Shown piece after piece: positions 56,834 through 64,000 of a DNA stretch of 64,000 nucleotides; positions within the stretch are counted from its first letter, which is position 1, and each line of letters begins with the position of its first letter. This DNA comes from Lachnospiraceae bacterium (GTDB lineage Bacteria > Bacillota > Clostridia > Lachnospirales > Lachnospiraceae): NCBI GenBank assembly GCA_910576335.1, contig CAJTIU010000003.1, forward strand, positions 1 through 64,000. The letters are read 5' to 3'. The notes below the pieces were generated by a model that worked only from the letters and a program-made list of their open reading frames with translations, ran no database searches and was not told the origin of the DNA. The position numbers and the translations under genes were made by a program.

Positions 56834-57655
56834 ATGTTAGACAGTAGAAAGCGGGAAATACGTATAAAGGCGGATTCTTTCAGAGTAAAATGTAAAATCA
56901 GCAGATATGGAATTATTGATCTGTTTAAAGAATGCGAAAGGCTGGGATATAAGTTATTGAGATATCCTTTGGGAGAGAACGCAGATCTTGGATTTACTGT
57001 TAAAAGGGATAATGATATCGTAATTTTTACAAATAGCTGCAGTAGATTATCCAGAGAAATATTTACACTTGCCCACGAAATAGGTCATGCTATTTTACAT
57101 TTGGCGGACACAGATTCTTTTATTGATGATCATGTTACTATTAATGGAAGAAGTACAGACATAAAAGAGCAGGAAGCAAATTATTTTGCGGCTTGTTTAT
57201 TGATGCCTTCGGATGATGTTGGCAGATTTCTTGATCTGGAAATTCAGAATTTCCCGGAAAAAGGATTATCAGCAATGGATATTGCACGAATCATGTCAGA
57301 ATTCAGCGTTAGCTTTGATATGGCGCTAAATCGGTTGGAAAGTTTGGGCATTATAGATTCAAATCAGAAACTGCGTCTTGATAATGAGAAAACGGAGAAG
57401 AGGGTTGGAAATCTGCTTCGAAGCGTTGGTGGAAACGCAAGATTGAATGTACCTGGTAATGGGATTGATATACCGTATGAATACATTGACTATGTTATAT
57501 ACAATTATAACCATAACGCGATACCGAAGGAAACCTTGGAAAGAGTTTTAGCTTGTTATCAACTTAGCATAGAAGATATTAGCGATAAGCTTATTGAACG
57601 TTCTGATGATGACGATGATGAGTTGGATGATTTGATAGGAGGTTTGGACGATTGA
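56834..57655 (+). CDS. ImmA/IrrE family metallo-endopeptidase (COG2856)
   Basis: 273 residues with zinc peptidase signature LAHEIGHAILH (HEIGH at about 82-86), and the downstream third ligand Glu region KEQEANYFAACLLMPSDD (about 115-132). Family members cleave XRE-type repressors (ImmA on ImmR; IrrE on DdrO). The C-terminal half extends beyond the catalytic core (about 150-273) and ends in an acidic DDDDDELDDL tail. ATG 56834 after GAAGGGGGTTCGTG. Its stop overlaps the TTG start of the PIN gene (4 bp), implying coupling. Confidence 0.88.
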   Translation: MLDSRKREIRIKADSFRVKCKISRYGIIDLFKECERLGYKLLRYPLGENADLGFTVKRDNDIVIFTNSCSRLSREIFTLAHEIGHAILHLADTDSFIDDHVTINGRSTDIKEQEANYFAACLLMPSDDVGRFLDLEIQNFPEKGLSAMDIARIMSEFSVSFDMALNRLESLGIIDSNQKLRLDNEKTEKRVGNLLRSVGGNARLNVPGNGIDIPYEYIDYVIYNYNHNAIPKETLERVLACYQLSIEDISDKLIERSDDDDDELDDLIGGLDD

Positions 57656-58272
57656 GAGCCTCTTTAGATACAAATGTAATAATCCATTTTTATAAGGCTG
57701 GTCTACAGGATATCTTGTTTGCATTCTTTGATGAAGGTGTATTTATTTATGAGCAGATTCGTAATGTTGAATTGGAAAATCATGGTCAGGATGTGCTCAA
57801 TCAAGTTGATGCAGACATCGCTGATGGGAAGATGGAATTATATACGAATCAAAGGCTAAGGAACTTGCAGGTATATAAGATTTTTGAGCATAATGTAAGT
57901 GAGAATAGAAATTTGTATGGAACAGGTGATCTGGGCGCATATTCATTAGTGACAAATGATACGAAGCAAGGCGGACCATATATGTCATTGTTGCAGTTTG
58001 AAGATGATATTATGCCATTTACCTTTGCGGATGTTTTAATCCTTAGATACTTGATTGGCACCGTAGACGAAAATCAAACTTTGAAAGATTTTAATTCAAT
58101 TAATACATCGTCGAATCTTAATTGGTCTTTTAAGAGCCAGGTGATAAAGTTTGTTAAAAGATTCTTTAAGGATCCATACAGAGATGAAGATATAGTGTGG
58201 ATAAAGAAACTTGCTGCTGAAAATAATATAAATATTAAATTGAAGCTTGCGACATTGAGCAGGTTGTTATGA
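57652..58272 (+). CDS. PIN-domain protein, putative RNase toxin
   Basis: 206 residues from TTG 57652 (ATAGGAGGTTTGGACGA upstream). The N-terminus ASLDTNVIIHFYKAG holds the first catalytic Asp (D6) and the DTN signature of PIN nucleases. Further acidic positions lie in YGTGDLGAYSLV (about 95) and MPFTFADVLI (about 125), compatible with the three- to four-acid metal site. PIN toxins are Mg-dependent RNases. Longer than VapC toxins (about 130). The XRE-COG2856-PIN order is a known toxin-antitoxin-like arrangement. Exact target unknown. Confidence 0.78.
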   Translation: MRASLDTNVIIHFYKAGLQDILFAFFDEGVFIYEQIRNVELENHGQDVLNQVDADIADGKMELYTNQRLRNLQVYKIFEHNVSENRNLYGTGDLGAYSLVTNDTKQGGPYMSLLQFEDDIMPFTFADVLILRYLIGTVDENQTLKDFNSINTSSNLNWSFKSQVIKFVKRFFKDPYRDEDIVWIKKLAAENNINIKLKLATLSRLL

Positions 58273-58322
58273 TGCGTTAAGGAGCGCGTAGAAATATAGT
58301 ACAGAAAATAGGAGGGGATGGC

Positions 58323-58357
58323 TTGACCACTGCTTGACTTGTACAAGTAGTGGTCAA
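58323..58357. terminator. Hairpin after the PIN gene
   Basis: TTGACCACT and AGTGGTCAA with CTTG/CAAG inside form a good stem between the PIN gene and the convergent GNAT gene. No long T-run, so terminator activity is uncertain. Confidence 0.45.
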
Positions 58358-58396
58358 ATTGCAGTATTGATGGAAATGAGGGAAGGAACACCTACC

Positions 58397-58909
58397 TTAT
58401 TTTATCATCATTCCCATAATATAAAGGTCATAGTATCTGCCGTTGAGAAATGTCTGGTTTTTGCAGCATCCTTCCACGATAAAGCCGAACTTCAGACATA
58501 AAGAAACCGCCATTGTATTATCTGTTCTTGTGTCCAGACGGATTCTTGTTGTTACGCCATTTCCTTTACACCAGTCAATCAGCATCTGAATTAAAGTGCT
58601 CCCGATTCCCTGCCCCTGATATTTTTTTGCCACGACAATCCCCAGCTCGCCCTCATGGCGGGATTTAATCTTATGGCTGGAATTAATGGTCGCAATGCCT
58701 GCAATCTCTTCCCCGTCAAGTGCAAGAAGCATCGTGTTATTCACATTGCCTTCGAGTCCCTTAATGTCCTCCGCCTGCTCTTTTACGCCCAGAGGATACT
58801 CATCCTTCTCAAAGCTTAGAAAACTGGTCTCCCCTCCTACATAATTGTAAAACTCTACGATTCTCTCTGCGTCCTTCACTACCGGATTACGGTATGTAAT
58901 TTTGCCCAT
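58397..58909 (-). CDS. GNAT family N-acetyltransferase
   Basis: 170 residues. Acetyl-CoA binding motif A is clear: GELGIVVAKKYQGQGIGSTL (about 92-111, Q/RxxGxG/A as QGQGIG), followed by RLDTRTDNTMAVSLCLKFGF, the motif B region typical of RimI/RimJ-like and small-molecule acetyltransferases. The frame is open further upstream, but ATG 58909 has an AAGGAGGG site 7 nt away. Substrate unknown. A short TATACT-family palindrome lies upstream. Confidence 0.85.
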   Translation of the reverse strand: MGKITYRNPVVKDAERIVEFYNYVGGETSFLSFEKDEYPLGVKEQAEDIKGLEGNVNNTMLLALDGEEIAGIATINSSHKIKSRHEGELGIVVAKKYQGQGIGSTLIQMLIDWCKGNGVTTRIRLDTRTDNTMAVSLCLKFGFIVEGCCKNQTFLNGRYYDLYIMGMMIK

Positions 58910-58951
58910 TACAGTGCCCTCCTTATATATATTAGTGTATTTGTTTACGGT

Positions 58952-58987
58952 TATACTCATGGCCGATGAAATCTGCCGTGCAGTATA
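58952..58987. repeat. Short TATACT...AGTATA palindrome
   Basis: TATACT-CATGGCCGATG...CTGCCGTG-CAGTATA; the inverted version of the sub-element in copy 1 (39708-39741) and at 1383-1414. Sits upstream of the GNAT gene and downstream of agrC. Confidence 0.65.
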
Positions 58988-59022
58988 ATTAATTTTATTT
59001 TTCATGAAACCGTCTGTTTGGA

Positions 59023-60333
59023 TTATGTTTGTGAAGTTATTTTTGTTATCTGCAACTGTTGCGTAAACCATCCGTCTTTACAATTACATTCATGAACTAT
59101 GTCGGTATATTTTTGCAGTAATATTCGGGCCTCATATAATCCTAAGCCACGACCGGCTCCTTTCGTAGAATAACCTTTTTCAAAGATTTTAGAAATATCT
59201 GGCTTTTTATCATAGCTGTTCATAATCTGGAACATAATATGTTCACTTGATTGTGCTAAAATAATTCGGATTAGCCCCTGCTGCTTTTCGGCTGCTTCGA
59301 TTGCATTATCAATAAAAATACCCAAAATGCTTATTAAATCTTTTAATCCATCGTATTGTACATCAAAATGTTCTGCTATTTCTACCTTTACATGAATGCC
59401 TTTGTTTATAGCAAACAGTAGCTTTTCAAACATCAGCCCCTTTAACTCCATTGATTGAATATTTTTTAAATATTCCCAGGCCTGTATCTCGTCAAGTTTG
59501 GTATATGCAGGCCTTTGGAGCTGCATATAAAAGAAATCTTTTAATTCCTTTAGCTGGTTTTCATGTATAAAGCCTGCCATTGTAGATAAAGTATTTTTAT
59601 AATCATGTCTAAACGTTTTTGTCTCTTCTACCATATTTTCCAGGCAAACGATATAGTTTTCCATTAAGTGCTGTTTGTCTTTTTCCGCGCTCTTAATCTC
59701 TTCTGACTTTACGTATTTAGCACAGGCAACAATCAGCTGATTGCTAATAAGCATGCATATAAAAAAGAGAATACAATTAAAGCGCAGAGCTGAAGCGCTA
59801 TATCCAACTTTCTGCCCCCAGAATATGTTAAACAAAAAAATAATGATGTACATTAATAAATTGATGAACAATCCATTTCGTATCGTATAGGGGATTCCTT
59901 CGATATAATACAGCAGATTAAGTCTCTGATACAAGAATCTTCTGATTTCCAATATGGTTACTAATAATATAAAACAATATATGATGGAAGTAGCCAGATA
60001 GTAGTCTTTTTCCATTCTGTCCACTGATATTCCCAGCATGGCTGAGCCAGTCAGCAAAAAAACATTATTGAAAATAAGATTAAACATGTAGCCTGTACAA
60101 GCCAGACACAGATTTTCGATCCGGTTTTCTTTCATCATTAGTAACAGGATAATTAGTAAGCCCAGAAACATAGCAACACCTATGATCTGACCATAAGACA
60201 ATCCCAAAAGTCCCATAAGAGTTACATACATTGTTAAAATGATATATTGCCAGAACTTTATTTTGCCTGTTAACAATCCACAAGAAGATGTGACTACACA
60301 TATAGCTCCTATTATACTGTACAATATCTTCAT
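59023..60333 (-). CDS. agrC: AgrC-like sensor histidine kinase (GHKL type)
   Basis: 436 residues. The first 205 residues contain six to seven membrane helices, the receptor part in AgrC proteins. The dimerisation/phospho-acceptor region carries ETKTFRHDYKNTLSTMAGFI (His in FRHDYKN, about 243), the usual signature of HPK10 kinases. The ATPase domain has DLISILGIFIDNAIEAAEK (N-box, about 335) and STKGAGRGLGLYEARILL (G-box). Start ATG 60333. Downstream partner of the LytTR regulator at 60425-61183 on the same strand, and divergent from agrB-agrD. Most likely senses the local AgrD-derived peptide. Confidence 0.88.
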   Translation of the reverse strand: MKILYSIIGAICVVTSSCGLLTGKIKFWQYIILTMYVTLMGLLGLSYGQIIGVAMFLGLLIILLLMMKENRIENLCLACTGYMFNLIFNNVFLLTGSAMLGISVDRMEKDYYLATSIIYCFILLVTILEIRRFLYQRLNLLYYIEGIPYTIRNGLFINLLMYIIIFLFNIFWGQKVGYSASALRFNCILFFICMLISNQLIVACAKYVKSEEIKSAEKDKQHLMENYIVCLENMVEETKTFRHDYKNTLSTMAGFIHENQLKELKDFFYMQLQRPAYTKLDEIQAWEYLKNIQSMELKGLMFEKLLFAINKGIHVKVEIAEHFDVQYDGLKDLISILGIFIDNAIEAAEKQQGLIRIILAQSSEHIMFQIMNSYDKKPDISKIFEKGYSTKGAGRGLGLYEARILLQKYTDIVHECNCKDGWFTQQLQITKITSQT

Positions 60334-60354
60334 TTTTTCACCGTCCGTATTGCC

Positions 60355-60426
60355 AGAGTGTGTTTGAAAATTGCTTTCTGCAAGATGCCGTCACAGTCTG
60401 CAGAAAGCAATTTTCAAACACGCTCT
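60355..60426. repeat. 72-bp near-perfect hairpin element
   Basis: Arms AGAGTGTGTTTGAAAATTGC and its complement extend over 28 bp with one mismatch, around a 16-bp loop GATGCCGTC-type centre. It overlaps the stop codon region of agrA and lies between agrA and agrC. A half copy exists at 26944. MITE-like by shape. Confidence 0.8.
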
Positions 60427-61183
60427 AGAGATTATTTAACACTTTCTCTACATTTTTTAATTCACGGTAAGATATTTCAACTTGAAACTCACCGTCCAGA
60501 TACAAATAGCGGTTTTGCTTATCCAATGAGTTTGCCTTATCCATATTTACTATGCAGGATTTATTCACATATATATACCGGTCTGTTAATAATTCAAATA
60601 TGCTTTTTAAAGACTGTCTGCAGGAAATTACCCGGTTATATGAATAGATTTCCACCAGGTGTATTCTTTTGACTGCCTGTATATAAATGATATCGTCTAA
60701 AAAAAGTTTTGTCAGGATACTCCCATTAGAAATCGTAATAGATTTTTTGTGCTTTTGTAGATCAATGTTATGTAATTTTTCAAAAATATTATCTAATCGT
60801 TTCGATAGCTCTGGATTTTCGGCATTATTGCAAAAGTATTGGGGTTTTTTGATGATATAGTCCAGTGCATCCAGCTCATACTCAAATACTTTATAAGCCA
60901 GTTTATCATTTGAAGTCAGGAAAACAATGCTATGTTCATTATTCTGCTTTTTTAGCCGTTTTGCCAGTTCAAATCCATCAATGCTGTAACCTTTTAGCTG
61001 CACATCAATAAAAAAGAGAGCAGGGTTCGAATGATTACTGATTTCGGATAAAATGTCTTCTGGATCTCTCCTTGCAGCGACAATTCTGGCATCTTTCTTT
61101 CTACATACGATATATTCTTTTAGAATTTTTTCAATGTATTTTAGCTGAATCTCTATGTCTTCACATATATAAATATCAAGCAT
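60425..61183 (-). CDS. agrA: AgrA-like LytTR response regulator
   Basis: 252 residues. Receiver domain: LDIYICEDIEIQ (acidic pair), phospho-acceptor Asp in ALFFIDVQLKG (about 60), VFLTSND (Thr about 89) and a Lys in IIKKP. From about 145 a LytTR DNA-binding domain follows (SITISNGSILTKLFLDDIIY ... LLTDRYIYVNKSCIVNMD). Start ATG 61183 behind CAGGTGAGTAAA. The frame is open to 61204, but that region is a relic of a mobile repeat. Forms an operon with agrC and is divergent from agrB. Expected target: direct repeats near 9-bp TTTCnTTCG-like motifs in the shared intergenic region. Confidence 0.88.
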   Translation of the reverse strand: MLDIYICEDIEIQLKYIEKILKEYIVCRKKDARIVAARRDPEDILSEISNHSNPALFFIDVQLKGYSIDGFELAKRLKKQNNEHSIVFLTSNDKLAYKVFEYELDALDYIIKKPQYFCNNAENPELSKRLDNIFEKLHNIDLQKHKKSITISNGSILTKLFLDDIIYIQAVKRIHLVEIYSYNRVISCRQSLKSIFELLTDRYIYVNKSCIVNMDKANSLDKQNRYLYLDGEFQVEISYRELKNVEKVLNNL

Positions 61184-61194
61184 TTTACTCACCT

Positions 61195-61222
61195 GTAAGC
61201 GCATTCCTAAGCCGTGAATAGT
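61195..61222. mobile_element. Solo end of MITE-like family upstream of agrA
   Basis: GTAAGCGCATTCCTAAGCCG and TGAATAGTAT match the right end of copy H. Truncated relic directly upstream of the agrA ribosome site. Confidence 0.55.
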
Positions 61223-61251
61223 ATCTGATAATTATATCTATTATACTGTCC

Positions 61252-61367
61252 TTTCATGGCATAAGCAAGAATTTCTTTCGATCAAACTGCAATTATATTT
61301 TTATTAAAAAAGGGTAATTGCAGTTTGTCAAAATCTTTCGGTTTTTGTTTACGTTTATGCCATGAAA
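61252..61367. promoter_or_regulatory. Divergent agr control region with nested inverted repeats
   Basis: TTTCATGGCATAA (61252-61264) is exactly complementary to 61355-61367, and CAAACTGCAATTA (61283-61295) is exactly complementary to 61315-61327. Both pairs flank an A/T-rich centre near 61307. The region lies between agrA (minus) and agrB (plus) and is the likely AgrA-controlled promoter site. Confidence 0.6.
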
Positions 61368-61465
61368 AACTACGTTGGAGATAAATGGATTATTCAAAAT
61401 CCAAAAAGGTGATAAGATAAAAACACAATTTTAATAATCCGTGTACCAAAGCAGAGGAGAGATAA

Positions 61466-62071
61466 TTGAAATTAATATACGTGAAAAACTATACATATGA
61501 GTTGGTAAACACAATAATGCGGAAAATGAATAAATATAGAGATTATTCAGAAGAAGAATATATAGTGATTTCATATGGACTGGAATTGCTGTTAAATTCT
61601 TGTTTAAAAGCAGTTATTTATTTGATAATTGGAGGAATTTCAGGGGTTTTTGCCGAGACGGTATTTGTAATATTTTTTCTTGCAGTGCTTAGAAGTTTTT
61701 CAGGGGGATATCACTCAAAAACAGATATAGGATGTCTTATTCTGACGGGCATTTTGATATTTGCCCCTATTCTAATTGCAAAATATTTGCCAATAGATAA
61801 ATCTTTATATGAGGCTTGTTTTTTTGGAGCACTAATTATACATTTGCTGTTTGCACCACAAGATGAAAAATATGAGAAGAAAAAGAAAGGAGAGTTATAT
61901 AGGGCAGGAAGTAAGGTAATAGTTTTGCTTGCTATATGTGCAGCCAATGTTTGGCTTGCGACAGATAGGATGAGATTTACAGCTGTATTAGTATCCTTAG
62001 AACAAGGAATATTTTTGTTAGAACACAAGATAAGCAGGAGGAGACAATATGTTAAAAGAAACGGTAATTAA
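61466..62071 (+). CDS. agrB: AgrB-like peptide-processing membrane protease
   Basis: 201 residues from TTG 61466 behind AGAGGAGAGATAA. Four to five membrane helices and the family hallmark RSFSGGYHSKT (His about 78 as catalytic His; the usual catalytic Cys is expected about 7 residues downstream as GC in TDIGCLIL). AgrB cleaves the AgrD C-terminus and forms the thiolactone or lactone ring, exporting the signal together with a second peptidase. It overlaps agrD by 23 bp. Confidence 0.88.
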   Translation: MKLIYVKNYTYELVNTIMRKMNKYRDYSEEEYIVISYGLELLLNSCLKAVIYLIIGGISGVFAETVFVIFFLAVLRSFSGGYHSKTDIGCLILTGILIFAPILIAKYLPIDKSLYEACFFGALIIHLLFAPQDEKYEKKKKGELYRAGSKVIVLLAICAANVWLATDRMRFTAVLVSLEQGIFLLEHKISRRRQYVKRNGN

Positions 62072-62210
62072 ACAAGTAGAAAAGATGGCGGTATTTTTGG
62101 CGGAAAATAGCGAAAAAGCAAGTATTCCTATTTTTTCATATGAGGTAAAAAAGCCCGATAAGTTGGATGAATGTATTTGTACATTAAAGAATGAATCGAA
62201 AATTGAATAA
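62049..62210 (+). CDS. agrD: AgrD-like autoinducer precursor with no cysteine in the signal core
   Basis: 53 residues, translated by eye: an amphipathic N-terminus (MLKETVIKQVEKMAVFLAEN), the core SEKASIPIFSYEVKKPDKLD and a short tail DECICTLKNESKIE. ATG 62049 is behind AGGAGGAGACAAT inside the 3' end of agrB. The charged YEVKKPDKL stretch aligns with the conserved DEVEVPKEL-type recognition segment of AgrD. Known precursors carry a Cys 4-5 residues before the cleavage point; here that place has serine (S25 or S30), while the two Cys lie after the recognition segment. A serine lactone, as in S. intermedius, is the likely explanation. Ring and mature sequence cannot be fixed from sequence. Confidence 0.75.
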   Translation: MLKETVIKQVEKMAVFLAENSEKASIPIFSYEVKKPDKLDECICTLKNESKIE

Positions 62211-62213
62211 AGA

Positions 62214-62448
62214 GTTGCTATTCACGGCCGATGTCATTAACTTTAAGTTGCTACAATGCATATCTTACAGTCAAAACATACGGAAATATGAGGTTTGTCA
62301 AGTTAGTGTTATTATAGCAATTCCTTAAGTTAATGACATTGATTCATTGCCCAAGGATGATCATGGGTTGCGTATTTCGTAAGAATGTAGGTGAAGAAAA
62401 ACTTTAAATTAAAAAAATTGTGAAATTATGAATCGTGAATGATAGCAA
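62214..62448. repeat. Long imperfect palindromic element behind agrD
   Basis: Ends GTTGCTATTCACGG and CGTGAATGATAGCAA resemble the MITE-like termini. Inside, 62231-62253 (ATGTCATTAACTTTAAG...) pairs with 62315-62339 (...CTTAAGTTAATGACAT). Near-matching flanks AATAAAGA and AATAAAAG suggest an old target duplication. Lies between agrD and the ABC transporter. Confidence 0.5.
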
Positions 62449-62485
62449 TAAAAGTGAAAAGATGTAGATCAGTAGAAGGGGTATT

Positions 62486-63280
62486 ATGATATCTGTAAAT
62501 CGCTTATGCAAAACATATAAGGTCAGGCAGCAGACCAGTTCAAAGAATATTTTAAAAAGTTTATTTCAAAGTGAATATCGCTATGTCAAAGCTGTGCAGG
62601 ATATTAGTTTTGAGATAGAGCAGGGAGAGATGGCAGGCCTAATCGGGCTAAATGGGGCAGGCAAGACTACTACACTAAAAATGATGGCAGGATTAATCCA
62701 TCCATCAGAGGGAACGGTTACAGTAAATGGATTTATACCGCATGAGCTTAAAAAAGAATTCCTGAAGAAGATCGGTCTGGTAATGGGGAATAAGAGCCAG
62801 CTCTGGTGGGACATCTCTGCTTATGATTCTTTTGAACTGGAGGGGCAGATCTATGGGCTTACATTAAAGCAGATAAAAGAGAAAATTGTTGATCTGGCTG
62901 ATTTGTTAGATGTAAAGGAACTACTGGGAATCCCGGTGAGGAAGTTATCACTGGGAGAGAGGATGAAGATGGAGCTGATCCTGGTTCTTTTGCATGAACC
63001 GTCGGTCTTATTCCTGGATGAGCCGACGATCGGACTGGACATTATTTCGCAGAAGAAGTTGCGGGATTTTGTGAAAAGATATAATTATGAGAAGAAATCT
63101 ACAACAATCATAACCAGTCATAATATGAAAGATGTTGAGGAACTGTGTAAGAGAATTATAGTGATTGACCATGGTACAGTGATCTATGACGGGCTGATTG
63201 AAGACCTGAAAAAATACAGTAAGGAAAGTGATTTTGAAGAGATTGTTGCAAAATTGCTTCAGGGTACACAGGGCCAATGA
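62486..63280 (+). CDS. ABC-2 type transporter ATP-binding protein
   Basis: 264 residues with complete ABC motifs: Walker A GLNGAGKTT (about 55), Q-loop, signature KLSLGERMK (about 151), Walker B VLFLDEPTIGLD (about 174) and switch His in TSHNMKD. The segment between core and N-terminus (QTSSKNILKSLFQSEYRYVKAV) is typical for ABC-2 exporters of the DUF990/ABC-2 pair group. ATG 62486 after AGTAGAAGGGGTATT. Its stop overlaps the permease start (ATGA). Adjacent to agrD, but a relation to signal export is only positional. Confidence 0.88.
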   Translation: MISVNRLCKTYKVRQQTSSKNILKSLFQSEYRYVKAVQDISFEIEQGEMAGLIGLNGAGKTTTLKMMAGLIHPSEGTVTVNGFIPHELKKEFLKKIGLVMGNKSQLWWDISAYDSFELEGQIYGLTLKQIKEKIVDLADLLDVKELLGIPVRKLSLGERMKMELILVLLHEPSVLFLDEPTIGLDIISQKKLRDFVKRYNYEKKSTTIITSHNMKDVEELCKRIIVIDHGTVIYDGLIEDLKKYSKESDFEEIVAKLLQGTQGQ

Positions 63281-64000
63281 GAATACAAAAAGCAGCATTC
63301 AAATTAAAACTCAGCGAATTTACCATCTATAGAAGTAACGTTTTTCTGAATTTTTTCTTCGGCTGCGTGCCATTACTGGTATATATTTTTTTGTGGAAAG
63401 CGATCTATGGAAACGGTTTAGAAAGAATTGGCGGATATTCGTATAAACAGATGATCACGTACTACGTGCTAATATTCCTGTGCTCAGAGGTACTGGATGC
63501 CAGGGATAATACAGTTAAAATGTCCGAAATGATACAGGGCGGACAGATTCATAATTATTTGCTAAAGCCGGTAGGATTTCTCTCTCTGAATTATAGATTA
63601 TATCAGGCTGAGAAAATGATTTATTTATTAAACATAGGCATCCCCTTTCTGGCTTTTTGTTTGGCCATCCATAAGTTTATTTATTGGAAAGCGTATAATC
63701 TGCTGTTTTTTGTCATTTCCTTCTGTCTTGCATTTGTGCTGAAATATATGATTGGGTGTATTTTGGGCCTGATTACTACATGGGTTGAAGAAATAACCGG
63801 ACTATTGGATCTTCTGAATAATGTAGAAAAGTTTTTATCGGGGTCATTGATTCCGCTGACATTATTACCCTCCGGGCTGAATATGGCTCTTTCATTTTTC
63901 CCATTCAAGTATACTTTATTTGTGCCAGTTGATATCTATATGGGGAATATGAAAAGCCAGGATATGGGGATATCAATAGGAATTCAGGCTGTATGGTGCA
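63277..64000 (+). CDS. ABC-2 type permease (cut by window end)
   Basis: The frame opens at ATG 63277 (ATGA overlap with the ATPase gene) and stays open to the last base, giving at least 241 residues. It begins RIQKAAFKLKLSEFTIYRSN and has several membrane helices (VFLNFFFGCVPLLVYIFLW, MITYYVLIFLCSEVL, LNIGIPFLAFCLAIHKF, LLFFVISFCLAFVLKYMIGC). Typical first permease of an ABC-2 exporter with two permease genes; the next one would lie beyond the window. Confidence 0.8.
   Translation, partial: MRIQKAAFKLKLSEFTIYRSNVFLNFFFGCVPLLVYIFLWKAIYGNGLERIGGYSYKQMITYYVLIFLCSEVLDARDNTVKMSEMIQGGQIHNYLLKPVGFLSLNYRLYQAEKMIYLLNIGIPFLAFCLAIHKFIYWKAYNLLFFVISFCLAFVLKYMIGCILGLITTWVEEITGLLDLLNNVEKFLSGSLIPLTLLPSGLNMALSFFPFKYTLFVPVDIYMGNMKSQDMGISIGIQAVWC

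Noticed and set aside
1-64000. tRNA and rRNA genes
   Set aside because: No cloverleaf with GGTTCAAATCC-type T-arm and CCA end, and no rRNA-like stretch, was noticed when reading the intergenic regions; a covariance search would be decisive.

Overview
The window looks like a chromosomal stretch from a gut-type Lachnospiraceae bacterium (low-GC Gram-positive, Clostridia). Reasons: strong AGGAGG-type ribosome sites with frequent TTG/GTG starts, type III glutamine synthetase, YitT/DUF1700/Uma2/AAA-PDDEXK family proteins, FIVAR/Big-domain giant secreted proteins, an Agr-type quorum system and a Firmicutes-type (WXG100/EssC) type VII secretion locus. The species cannot be fixed from sequence alone. 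I saw no rRNA, tRNA or CRISPR array.

Layout. 1-4250: fructose-bisphosphate aldolase, glutamine synthetase III and a DUF1700 membrane protein. 4596-6845 (minus): a secreted Fn3/propeller-like protein with 9-residue repeats. 7098-9736: a tiny Asn/Ser repeat protein, then a housekeeping cluster (THUMP methyltransferase, RdgB, YfcE-type phosphoesterase). 9749-11425: a response regulator fused to a sensor kinase by loss of the junction. 11654-14252: an AT-rich pair, Dam-type methyltransferase plus OLD-like ATPase/TOPRIM nuclease, a candidate defence module. 14356-26933: Uma2 protein, beta-helix lipoprotein, an AraC regulator broken at a G12 tract (probably phase-variable), and a 2697-residue GH30+GH43 enzyme probably attacking type II arabinogalactan. 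27349-33773: a trigger-factor-like lipoprotein, YitT, an AAA-PDDEXK gene killed by one amber codon, and an ABC exporter. 33866-35785: a lone large serine recombinase.

36420-48190 is a complete-looking type VII secretion operon: EsaA-like, WXG100, an EssA-position protein, YukD/EsaB, EssB, EssC, a small helical partner, an LXG-like effector with a probable cysteine-peptidase C-terminus, an overlapping exported protein (immunity candidate) and a coiled-coil helper. 48316-51171 (minus) is an aroF-aroB-SDR operon. 51585-56268 holds an HTH protein, dGTPase, a charged repeat protein and tadA. 56486-58272 is an XRE / ImmA-IrrE / PIN toxin-antitoxin-like trio. 58397-62210 has a GNAT enzyme and a divergent agr locus (agrC-agrA on minus, agrB-agrD on plus); agrD is a small unlisted gene with no cysteine in its core. 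The window ends inside an ABC-2 transporter.

The most striking non-gene feature is a dispersed family of 130-160 bp multi-hairpin elements with GTTACTGTTCAC-type termini. At least eight copies are present and five carry recognisable 8-bp target duplications, so they are MITE-like mobile elements; several sit exactly on stop codons or promoters. Three further palindromic repeat families (TATACT...AGTATA, GGGGACGGGG, and an AGAGTGTGTTTGAAA hairpin) punctuate the same intergenic regions.
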